NCBI GenBank assembly: GCA_964421595.1
Contig: CAYQXY010000009.1
Coordinates: forward strand, 68,013 to 132,012
DNA length: 64,000 nucleotides
Direction: 5' to 3'
Source of the DNA: PXAP01 sp964421595
GTDB taxonomy: Bacteria; Bacteroidota; Bacteroidia; Bacteroidales; PUMT01
Shown here: piece after piece, positions 28,295 through 35,525 of the stretch
How the letters are laid out: each line of letters opens with the position of its first letter
Position numbering within the stretch: the stretch's first letter is position 1
The notes under the pieces: generated by a model
The model's input: only the letters and a program-made list of their open reading frames with translations
The model's database searches: none
Told to the model about the DNA's origin: nothing
Program-made: the position numbers and the translations under genes

Positions 28295-29710
28295 CTATTC
28301 AAAAAATTTATCGCTGAAATTAATCAGGTACAGCTTATCTGTTGCGCGGGTAAAGGCAGTATAAAGCCAGCGGAGGTATTCGGTATTAGCCATGTCTTCC
28401 CTGACATAACCCTGGTCAATAAAGACATTCTTCCATTGTCCGCCCTGCGCCTTGTGGCAGGTTACGGCATAGGCAAACTTTACCTGCAGGGCATTGAACC
28501 AGGGGTTTGATCTAACCTCCTCGTATTTTTTTCTTTTATTGGTTATCTCCGAATAGTCTTCCATGACGGAATTGAACAGGTTATTGTTTTGTGTCTTGCT
28601 CAACGCGGCAGTTTCAGAATTTATAGTGTCAAGAAGCAGCTTAACCTCAATCTCCATATTTTTGTAATCGATAAACCTGACCACCGCATCGGCATACCTG
28701 AAGCCGTACATCTCGTCGTACCGCCTGATACGTACAACCTCAATTATGTCTCCATTTGCGATAAAGTCGGTCGATTCATTTTCCGACAACCAGAAATAGT
28801 TATTCTTGACCACCATTAACAGGTCTCCCGAAGCCAGTTCCTCTTCACGGCCTAGTATGCTTCCCCTTATTCCCTTGTTGAACTGGTTTGCCATTTTATT
28901 CGATCGCGTAACAATGATGGTGGACTCTAATCCATCCTTGTCATACGAACCCGATATCATTTCTATCAGCTCGCTGCCACTTACCCTTTCAACGTCGTCG
29001 AACCCGTCAAGAATAAAGTGCGGCAAACCCGGAACAGAATCGGAAATATTATGTCTTATTCCGCTTGCATTGAAAAGAATGCCTGAATCCTCTGCCTGCC
29101 GGAGGATCTCATTAAGAAAGATCTCCTTAACATCAAATCCGAATCCTTTAACAAAATTAATATCCAGGGCAGGGCTGATATCCAGTCCCACAGGCGGCAG
29201 CTGAGCAGTGTCACCAACAAGGATCAACTTGCAATTCAGACCACTCTCAACATAACCTATAAGATCATCAAGCAGCCGGCCGCTGCCAAATACATCATAA
29301 TCGAACGACTGGTTGGCAATCATCGAAGCTTCATCAACAATGAACAATGTGTTTTTATGGAGGTTCCTGTCGACGACAAATTTGCCGGTTCCGTCAGTTA
29401 AGGATCTTTGTCTGTAAATTTTTTTATGAATAGTGTAAGCACTATGGGAACAGTATGAAGAAAGCACCTTGGCAGCCCGTCCGGTAGGAGCCAGAAGAAC
29501 CACACTTGTTTTAATGATTCGCAGGGTTTTTACAAGAGCACCCAGGATTGTTGTTTTACCTGTTCCTGCATAACCTTTTACCAGAAGAATTTCCTTTTCC
29601 CTGATCCCGGTAATAAATCCGGGAATCATATCAATCATTATTTTTTGACTGGCTGTAGGCGTATGACCAAGTTGTTCAATTAAAATATTGATAATATGGT
29701 TTTTTATCAT
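28295..29710 (-). CDS. RecD-like ATP-dependent DNA helicase (superfamily 1)
   Basis: The 471-residue protein has Walker A G46-Y-A-G-T-G-K52-T (LLVKGYAGTGKTT), motif II LFIVDEASMI, a motif around ILVGDTAQLPPVG and the C-terminal UvrD_C_2-type block FAYAVTCHKAQGGQWKNVFID with YTAFTRATDKLYL. It lacks the N-terminal part of RecD2, as is usual for the short Bacteroidota form. It unwinds DNA, probably in repair or recombination. It faces the YjbQ gene with 275 bases between the two stops. Confidence 0.93.
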   Translation of the reverse strand: MIKNHIINILIEQLGHTPTASQKIMIDMIPGFITGIREKEILLVKGYAGTGKTTILGALVKTLRIIKTSVVLLAPTGRAAKVLSSYCSHSAYTIHKKIYRQRSLTDGTGKFVVDRNLHKNTLFIVDEASMIANQSFDYDVFGSGRLLDDLIGYVESGLNCKLILVGDTAQLPPVGLDISPALDINFVKGFGFDVKEIFLNEILRQAEDSGILFNASGIRHNISDSVPGLPHFILDGFDDVERVSGSELIEMISGSYDKDGLESTIIVTRSNKMANQFNKGIRGSILGREEELASGDLLMVVKNNYFWLSENESTDFIANGDIIEVVRIRRYDEMYGFRYADAVVRFIDYKNMEIEVKLLLDTINSETAALSKTQNNNLFNSVMEDYSEITNKRKKYEEVRSNPWFNALQVKFAYAVTCHKAQGGQWKNVFIDQGYVREDMANTEYLRWLYTAFTRATDKLYLINFSDKFFE

Positions 29711-29768
29711 TTAATCTATTTATATTTATTTTTCAGGTATAAATGCAATTTTTTTATAAATTTGCCAT

Positions 29769-29799
29769 CAAACTTAAAACTAATAAATCGCATAATAAA
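29769..29799 (-). promoter_or_regulatory. Candidate Bacteroidota promoter for the RecD-like gene
   Basis: Read on the minus strand, TTTA (29796-29799), a 19-base spacer and TAAGTTTG (29769-29776) fit the TTTG-N19-TAnnTTTG consensus with one change. Transcription would begin about 50 bases before the start codon. Confidence 0.45.
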
Positions 29800-29984
29800 A
29801 ATTATCTTTGATCCTGCATTTGTGTTAAGGTGTAAAACAGGCAGAAAGAAGCTTAAGGATCTTATTTTAATTCAGATATAATTTTTCAGCAAATTTTTAA
29901 GTTTATTTAAAGGGCAATGTTCAGGCTGAGGTTTATATTGAATGAAGCAGACGATTATTAATTACATAAATTTAGATTGTAAAC

Positions 29985-30593
29985 ATGAAAACTATTATTC
30001 AGATTCTTCTAACAGTTGCAATACTGGGATTAGGGTACCTGCTGGTTGACAGTATCAGGCAACCGATAAGGTTTAATGAAGCACAGAAAGCCAGGTATGA
30101 CCGCACTATTCAAAGGTTAAAGGATATTCGTACCGCCCAGTTGGCCTACCGTTCCGTACACGGAGATTTTACCGGAGATTTTGATGAACTTATCAATTTT
30201 GTGAAAACCGATTCATTTAGTGTCGTAAGGGCAATTGGGTTTGAAGATGACGATCCTGATACTGAAACTACTGAGGAGATAATACGTGATACTATCAGAA
30301 TCAGCGTTCAGGATTCACTTTTCCGTCGCGGCTATCCGGTAGATTCATTGCGGTTTGTGCCATTTACCGGTGGCAGGGAAGAATTTTTCCTTGGCGCAGG
30401 TACTGTAATGACCGGTTCCGGACTTGAAGTTAAGGTTTTCGAAGCTCATGTTCTCAATGATGTATTATTACGCGGACTGGACAGGCAGCTTGTGATCAAC
30501 ATGAATGATGAGAGAAGCAAAAGAAATCAGTTTCCCGGACTACGTGTTGGCTCTCTGGAGGAGACCACTAACAATGCCGGCAATTGGGAGTAA
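29985..30593 (+). CDS. Membrane-anchored protein of unknown function
   Basis: The 202-residue protein has an N-terminal membrane helix (about 4-22) and then a periplasmic domain with RYDRTIQRLKDIRTAQLAYRSVHGDFTGDFDELINFV, which resembles the helix after the hydrophobic segment in pilin-like proteins that are annotated only by position. An acidic linker (EDDDPDTETTEE) follows. I do not recognise a named family. The end overlaps or abuts the DUF3822 gene, suggesting co-expression. Confidence 0.75.
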   Translation: MKTIIQILLTVAILGLGYLLVDSIRQPIRFNEAQKARYDRTIQRLKDIRTAQLAYRSVHGDFTGDFDELINFVKTDSFSVVRAIGFEDDDPDTETTEEIIRDTIRISVQDSLFRRGYPVDSLRFVPFTGGREEFFLGAGTVMTGSGLEVKVFEAHVLNDVLLRGLDRQLVINMNDERSKRNQFPGLRVGSLEETTNNAGNWE

Positions 30594-30604
30594 TAGTCCC
30601 CGGT

Positions 30605-31456
30605 ATGGACAGTGTTTTCATAGATGAGACATTTGATCTGAACCAGACAGGAAATTATCATATATCCATTCAGGCAGGCCTGGATGGATATTCTTTTTCT
30701 GTACTTGACCCGGTCAGAAATAAGTATATACTTCTGAAGCATTATAAGCTTTCAGAAATCTCCGACATTACCCTGCTTGAAGATAAGATTCATGAGATCC
30801 AGAAAAATGATGAGTTCCTTTCCAGGGAATACAAATCGGCCCTGTTCTCGTACCAGTCGCCTAAATACACCATTATACCGGGACCCCTCTTCAACAAGCA
30901 GAACCTCCGGTCCTATTTTGAATTCAACCAGCATCTGGACGACCTCGATGAGATTCACTACAACAAATTAAACAATACCGATGCATACAACCTGTATATA
31001 ATCCCATCAAGGCTGGCTTGTCTTGTAAAGAAGGCATTCGATAATGTACGCTATTATCACCAGGTGACCCCATTCATTGAGAACGGGTTAATGCAGTATG
31101 GAGGCAAGACATTCAGAAGATCGGTTCTGGTCAACCTATACGGGAAATATGCAGATGTAATTGTTGTTCAGGGTGAAAAACTAATACTAAGTAATACCTT
31201 CCCCTGGAAGACTGATCAGGATCTGGTTTATTTCATTCTGTATGTATACGAACAATTAAAGCTAAGCGGAGAAGATGTGCCGCTTGTTATTTCAGGATCA
31301 ATTAAAAAGAGATCGGAAGCATACGAACTGTTGAAGGTTTATATTAAGAAGGTCGGCTTTGAAAGCCGCAATGATACTTTTCAGTACAGCTATACATTAA
31401 ATGACATTGATCTGCACTGGTTCACAAACCTTTTTAATCTGAAGCTGTGCGTGTAA
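30605..31456 (+). CDS. DUF3822 family protein
   Basis: The protein (283 residues from ATG 30605) matches DUF3822 through FDLNQTGNYHISIQAGLDGYSFSVLDP, the standard N-terminus of this Bacteroidota family, whose fold resembles ASKHA proteins such as type IV pilus PilM. I prefer ATG 30605 over an upstream TTG at 30584 because the family starts near this residue. It precedes rsmD, a pairing common in the phylum. The function is not known. Confidence 0.85.
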   Translation: MDSVFIDETFDLNQTGNYHISIQAGLDGYSFSVLDPVRNKYILLKHYKLSEISDITLLEDKIHEIQKNDEFLSREYKSALFSYQSPKYTIIPGPLFNKQNLRSYFEFNQHLDDLDEIHYNKLNNTDAYNLYIIPSRLACLVKKAFDNVRYYHQVTPFIENGLMQYGGKTFRRSVLVNLYGKYADVIVVQGEKLILSNTFPWKTDQDLVYFILYVYEQLKLSGEDVPLVISGSIKKRSEAYELLKVYIKKVGFESRNDTFQYSYTLNDIDLHWFTNLFNLKLCV

Positions 31457-31665
31457 TTTAGTTAGATTTTCACTTCATCCTGAATAATTCAGGTCAACCC
31501 TTGAGTCCGTAACTGTGCAGATAAATTTGTTTAGTAGTTCAATTTCACCTGAAGAATTCAGTTCATAAAAATTAAAAATATGAAACTGTGAGTATTTTAG
31601 TTTAACGGTTAAATTCATACTTAAGAAGGTTCATAAACATTTATATTCTGAAACTGTGCGTATAA
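31441..31665 (+). repeat. Degenerate tandem repeat of about 70 bp before rsmD
   Basis: Units starting at 31441, 31509, 31582 and 31650 each open with a form of GAAACTGTGCGTAT, and the first two also share TTCA-x-CCTGAA-AATTCAG. The spacing is 68, 73 and 68 bases. The first copy is the end of the DUF3822 gene and the last is the start of rsmD. Confidence 0.65.
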
Positions 31666-32198
31666 TAAGCGGTGTTTATAAAGGAAAGCGTCTTTATCCC
31701 GGAAAAAGTTTTAAGGCAAGGCCGACAACCGACTTTGCCAAAGAGAACCTGTTCAATGTATTAAGCAATTATTTCGATTTCGACGATCTTGAGGTGCTTG
31801 ACCTTTTCAGCGGAACAGGAAGCATAAGCTATGAGTTCGCATCACGCGGATGCAAGTCGGTCGATTCGGTTGAAATAAACTCAAGGTACCATGCATACAT
31901 AACAAAGACGGCAGCAGAGCTCGGCCAGGACCAGATCAAAACCTACAGGGCCGACGCATTCAGATTTATAAAACACACCCCCCGCAAATACAACCTGATC
32001 TTTGCCGATCCCCCATATGAAATGAAGGATATAGATCAGATACCTGTTATGGTATTTGAAAGTGACATTTTGCAGGAAGGCGGCTGGTTAATACTGGAAC
32101 ACGGCAAAGACAACGAATTCTCAAAGAATCCCAATTTCAGGGAGCTCAGAAAATACGGCAGCGTACATTTCAGTATATTCGAAAAAAAGAAAGAGTAG
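31656..32198 (+). CDS. rsmD: 16S rRNA (guanine-966-N2)-methyltransferase RsmD
   Basis: The 180-residue protein has the RsmD features: IISGVYKGKRLYPGKSFKARPTTDFAKENLFNVL, the SAM loop LDLFSGTGSISYEFASRG and the catalytic LIFADPPYE. It methylates G966 of 16S rRNA. The start is GTG at 31656, giving M-R-I-I-S-G, the expected N-terminus. It lies downstream of DUF3822 after a tandem-repeated spacer. Confidence 0.95.
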   Translation: MRIISGVYKGKRLYPGKSFKARPTTDFAKENLFNVLSNYFDFDDLEVLDLFSGTGSISYEFASRGCKSVDSVEINSRYHAYITKTAAELGQDQIKTYRADAFRFIKHTPRKYNLIFADPPYEMKDIDQIPVMVFESDILQEGGWLILEHGKDNEFSKNPNFRELRKYGSVHFSIFEKKKE

Positions 32199-32249
32199 TG
32201 GTTTAGCTTACTTTCGGCCCTGGTAAAAGTTGCGGTAGCATGATCACTG

Positions 32250-32390
32250 TACTTTATTCCCATTTATACTATATCCTTGTTCCCGTTTTAGCTGCATTCC
32301 TGTTCCCATTTTACTGTATTCCTGTTCCCATTTATTCTGCATTCCTGTTCCCATTTAATCTGTATTATTTTTCCTGTTTTTATTGTAGTG
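32250..32390. repeat. Minisatellite with units of about 23 bp
   Basis: Five to six imperfect copies of CCTGTTCCCATTTANTCTGC-ATT occur in tandem; the three central ones (32299-32365) are nearly identical. An open frame across it would encode only repeated hydrophobic residues and is not thought to be a gene. It lies between rsmD and the tRNA-Asp promoter. Confidence 0.85.
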
Positions 32391-32452
32391 CAGTTCTCAA
32401 CAGGCTAAAAGGACAAAAACGCAGAAAATTTTAAAAAAACTGATCCTTTATA

Positions 32453-32483
32453 TTTGGAAGAACAAAAATATCTCTTATTTTTG
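32453..32483 (+). promoter_or_regulatory. Strong Bacteroidota promoter for tRNA-Asp
   Basis: TTTG (32453-32456), exactly 19 bases, then TATTTTTG (32476-32483) is a perfect match to the TTTG-N19-TAnnTTTG consensus. Transcription would start about 40 bases before the tRNA. Confidence 0.8.
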
Positions 32484-32530
32484 CATCACTAAAACGATCA
32501 GCAACAAGATCGCACGTTCTTAAAAACACT

Positions 32531-32607
32531 GGTCCGGTAGTTCAGTTGGTTAGAATACATGCCTGTCACGCATGGGGTCGCGAGTTCGAGTCTCGTCCGG
32601 ACCGCCA
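32531..32607 (+). tRNA. tRNA-Asp (anticodon GTC)
   Basis: The 77-base gene folds as a complete cloverleaf: acceptor GGTCCGG paired with CCGGACC, the D arm with AGTTCAGTTGGTTAGA, an anticodon loop CTGTCAC with GTC, and a T arm with GTTCGAGTC. The discriminator G and CCA tail (32605-32607) are encoded. It marks the left edge of an accessory region with decayed genes. Confidence 0.97.
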
Positions 32608-32616
32608 ACTACAAAG

Positions 32617-32645
32617 CAAACCCTCTGATTATCAGGGGGTTTTGT
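32617..32645 (+). terminator. Terminator after tRNA-Asp
   Basis: AAACCCTCTGAT pairs with ATCAGGGGGTTT (one mismatch) and runs into TTTT, 10 bases after the tRNA. Confidence 0.8.
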
Positions 32646-32695
32646 CATTAACAACCAAATCGCCTCTTGGATTAACAACCAGCATTAACAACCAA
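32646..32695. repeat. Three copies of ATTAACAACCA after the tRNA terminator
   Basis: The 11-mer ATTAACAACCA occurs at about 32647, 32671 and 32684, spaced 24 and 13 bases apart. It may be an operator-like or recombination-related array, or chance slippage. Confidence 0.55.
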
Positions 32696-33056
32696 AGTGA
32701 TTTATTGTTAGATAATATACATACCTCTCTGTAATCCCATTTTGTCACTTCCAATTTAATATTCATGCCTTCATTTCCATAACTGGAGCATATCTAACGA
32801 ATTACCTTACCTGAAAGCTATAAATTACATGCCTCATGATATACGAAAATGACTCTTAAACCCACAGCACTTATGAAGAGGGTTACGACTTTTACAGTAC
32901 CTACAAGTCAAGAGAAAATATTATTTTAAAATCGCATCTTTTTTTGGGTGATAAATTAGTAAGTGAAGCACTATTTCGATACGGATGAGGAGTATGCCGA
33001 GTTGTTGTTGAAAGCAGAGATTACTGAAGGAATATATAAACGTTATCTGAACTGAA

Positions 33057-33122
33057 GACTTTGCCAATAGCTCATCTTTCGAAAACTGGGACTTTACAAA
33101 TACATGGAAAATATCAAAATAG
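33057..33122 (+). pseudogene. Fragment resembling the end of a GLUG-repeat surface protein
   Basis: This 21-codon frame reads DFANSSSFENWDFTNTWKIS-K and then stops. The phrase FxNWDFTNTWKI is typical of the last repeat of GLUG-type surface proteins in Bacteroidota, which often carry a T9SS tail. The T9SS-tail frame follows in a different reading frame, so this is probably the frameshifted upstream part of the same dead gene. The assignment rests on a short match. Confidence 0.5.
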
Positions 33123-33628
33123 CAATGATGGGATTAGAAGAAAGATTATTTAAAGCAACTATTCCTGAGATTTCTGCAGTAAAAAGTACGGCTATTGTTA
33201 GAAACAATTCTGTAACATTTAATATTAGCGGTGGTCAGACTCCTTATGAAATTTTTATTAATGATTATTTTTACTCTACTGACAAAAGTGTGTTAACAAT
33301 TGACAATTTAAAGTTGGGCAATTACACAGCACTTGTTCGGGATAAGAATTTTTGTGCAGGTGAGGTGGCAATCAATTTTACCATAGAGGGTTTTCAAATA
33401 TACCCTAATCCATCTGGTGGCTTAATTAACGTTTATTTTCCTACGGAAGGTGGGAATGACTATAAGGTGAAAATATTTTCAGCAAATGGTCAAACAGTTT
33501 TTAATGATGCTGTATTTATTGACGGTAATAGAATTAGTCTCGATGTAAGCTTCCTGGAGAAAGGAAACTATGTCTTCTATATTTATAATAACGATTATAA
33601 TAATTCCATGAAATTTATTATTCGATAA
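33104..33628 (+). pseudogene. C-terminal remnant with T9SS type A sorting domain
   Basis: The 174-residue frame ends in a standard type IX secretion sorting domain (about 93-174): FQIYPNPSGGLINVYF, VKIFSANGQTVF and the end LEKGNYVFYIYNNDYNNSMKFIIR. Before it lies a PKD/SprB-like repeat segment (VTFNISGGQTPYEIFINDYF). T9SS cargo needs a signal peptide; this frame has none, starts in an implausible peptide, and is preceded by broken sequence. It is best read as the tail of a dead surface protein gene. The local base composition is more AT-rich than the surrounding genes. Confidence 0.75.
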
Positions 33629-33639
33629 TAAGATTTTCT

Positions 33640-34278
33640 ATGATTACACAAAGATTCATATTACTTCTTGGGATAAGTTTTCTATTGAGCATTTTTAGTT
33701 GCACGAAAGAAGAAAACCATGCACCCTCAAAGCCAACCTCAACAATAGGAACGGACAATACCTGTGAAGTTTTACGCCCTACTTTATCATGGGCCTGCAC
33801 TGATGAAGATGGCGATAAACTTTATTTCACATTAATGTTTGGAACATCTGAGGGTAGTTTATCAGAACTTACTACAGATCAATCTTCCTTTACATATACT
33901 TTTACTGAAGAATTGTTACCATCAACAAAATATTACTGGCAAATTATAGCAAGTGACGGACAAGATAAGACATCAGGAGATGTTTGGAAATTTAGTACTG
34001 TTAGTAATCCAATCGATGTTAGAGTACCATCAGTTCCTGTTTTAATATCACCACTAACTGAACAAGTGAGAGGGAGTATATTGTTCAAATGGCAAGGTTC
34101 AGAAGATGATGCAACTGTGAATTACACTTTAACAATAAATGATGTCAACGTTATTGAAAACACGGTAGATACAACCTTTAATTTTGAAGTAATAGAAAAT
34201 TTTAAATGGTTTGTTACAGCCTATGATGACCACGGAAACAGTTCGGAAAGTGAGCATGTTTCAGTTAAGGTAAAATGA
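33640..34278 (+). CDS. Lipoprotein with two fibronectin type III-like domains
   Basis: The 212-residue protein has a lipoprotein signal, lipobox SIFSC (C21). Two beta-sandwich modules follow: about 32-122 (RPTLSWACTDEDGDKLYFTLMFGTS to TKYYWQIIASDGQDKTSGDVWKFST) and about 130-212 (VPVLISPLTEQVRGSILFKWQGSEDD to WFVTAYDDHGNSSES). The YYWQIIASD phrase is typical of fibronectin-type-III-like folds in Bacteroidota surface proteins. It likely binds or spaces other surface parts; no enzyme domain is present. It begins 11 bases after the T9SS remnant and may survive from a larger broken locus. Confidence 0.75.
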   Translation: MITQRFILLLGISFLLSIFSCTKEENHAPSKPTSTIGTDNTCEVLRPTLSWACTDEDGDKLYFTLMFGTSEGSLSELTTDQSSFTYTFTEELLPSTKYYWQIIASDGQDKTSGDVWKFSTVSNPIDVRVPSVPVLISPLTEQVRGSILFKWQGSEDDATVNYTLTINDVNVIENTVDTTFNFEVIENFKWFVTAYDDHGNSSESEHVSVKVK

Positions 34279-34599
34279 GAAATGACCGGGTGGGGCAGGA
34301 AGAGACTCCCTTCCCCTACCGTGAAAAGCAATGGTATTTCGATATTACTCCACAAATGGTCGGATCCGGAAGAAACCGACCATCTGATTGCATGGACCAG
34401 GTCATTTTGGATAGAAGTGGAACCTTTTACCCACGGGACTTCAGTAAACTGGCTTGCCGACGATGACGGTTTAGACCGGATAAAAGCGGCTTATGGGCCG
34501 AATTATTCCAAATTGGTCAAACTGAAGCACAAATATGATCCGGATAATTTATTCAGGTTAAACAATAATATTCTCCCCAGTTCAAATGGATTGAATTAA
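34275..34599 (+). pseudogene. C-terminal fragment of a berberine bridge-type FAD oxidase, frameshifted
   Basis: Two overlapping frames join into one berberine-bridge-enzyme C-terminus: the frame from 34275 gives RVGQEETPFPYREKQWYFDI, and from about 34343 the frame of 34282 gives LLHKWSDPEETDHLIAW followed by YGPNYSKLVKLKHKYDPDNLFRLNNNI. A one-base shift around GATATTA breaks the gene, and the FAD-binding N-terminal two thirds are absent. A full-length relative lies at 42061-43449 with the matching end NYERLTKVKAKYDPDNFFNVN. Confidence 0.85.
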
Positions 34600-34780
34600 T
34601 AAGTTTTTGCCTGTAGTGCAATATGAGGATGATATATTAACACTCCGTATGTCCATATCATGCTTCCGATGCCAAAACATTTACCCGGTAAGGATTAGAG
34701 GGAATAGTGTTTTTCTCCATCAAATCCTCCTTCGCACACTTGATTGACTATTGTATATAAAAAATTACGATGTTGCATGT

Positions 34781-35095
34781 TTAATAGTTAACATCTGCTC
34801 CGCCGGGGTGTTTAAAACTTCCCTCCGCGACTTCCACATCTTCTTTTGCATCATAGTATTTCTCTTTTCCCTTGTCAGCTAATTTTTCAGCATCTTCTTT
34901 AGTTCTTTTAAATTTACTTTTAAGCGAATCACGTAGTTGATGATACTTTGATTTTAGTCCACCAGCATAATCATCGGCTTTATGCCTGATATGTTTGCGG
35001 GTTGTTGAACCTTTTTCAGGTGCGAATAAAATAGCTGCTATTGCACCACTGGCAAGTCCTGCCAATGCTCCTAATATTACTTTGCCTGCTTTCAT
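34781..35095 (-). CDS. YtxH domain-containing protein
   Basis: The 104-residue protein has the YtxH pattern: a Gly/Ala-rich hydrophobic N-terminus (VILGALAGLASGAIAAILFAPEKGSTTRKHI) followed by a long charged helix. The LFAPEKGSxTRK phrase is the family hallmark. Family members are linked to general stress but their role is not known; it probably associates with the membrane through the first 25 residues. Confidence 0.9.
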   Translation of the reverse strand: MKAGKVILGALAGLASGAIAAILFAPEKGSTTRKHIRHKADDYAGGLKSKYHQLRDSLKSKFKRTKEDAEKLADKGKEKYYDAKEDVEVAEGSFKHPGGADVNY

Positions 35096-35202
35096 ATTAA
35101 ATTTTGTTTTGTGCCCACCAATCTACCCAAAAGGGAGGCTGATGAAGCTGATTAAGATAAATGCTATGTATATGAATATTTAATTCAGATGAATTTTAAT
35201 TT

Positions 35203-35439
35203 TTATTTATTGATTTTGTTCTTGATTGAAATGGCTTCAATTTCATCTTCAATAACTGACCAACTCATAACCCTATTTTCAGGAAGTGTTGCTTCATTTA
35301 CTTTTGCTTTACGATCGGCACTTAATGCCATGTTGTCCTTTTGAACAGATTCAACGGTTCTGTGTGTACCATTCCAAGGTCTATGGTCGATAATTATATT
35401 ACAAAGGTCATAAACATATAATGGAGTATCATTACACAA
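35203..35439 (-). CDS. Possible small protein, unknown
   Basis: An open frame of 78 codons contains a soluble, protein-like sequence (VYDLCNIIIDHRPWNGTHRTVESVQKDN and EATLPENRVMSWSVIEDEIEA) with helical character. The only start for this length is a TTG at 35439 and there is no recognised family. It could be a real small gene or the tail of a broken one. Confidence 0.35.
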   Translation of the reverse strand: MCNDTPLYVYDLCNIIIDHRPWNGTHRTVESVQKDNMALSADRKAKVNEATLPENRVMSWSVIEDEIEAISIKNKINK

Positions 35440-35525
35440 TTTTGGGAAGTATTTGCATGATTACTCATTCTTATCTGAATCTGAAGAAAAAATATATATG
35501 CCTGATAATGTTTTTGGGTTGTGTA

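Larger units (their letters stand above)
32608..33103. other. Decayed region after tRNA-Asp
   Basis: No intact gene is seen. Besides the terminator and the short repeats, there are two short peptides in open frames without plausible starts: one up to a stop near 32989 containing SRENIILKSHLFLGDKLVSEA and one at 32963-33055 encoding HYFDTDEEYAELLLKAEITE. They overlap in different frames and look like remnants of one or two broken genes of unknown family. Confidence 0.5.

Noticed and set aside
32240..32434. 64-codon open frame across the 23-bp repeat
   Set aside because: Its sequence is only the translation of the repeat (FLFPF-like units) and has no independent support.
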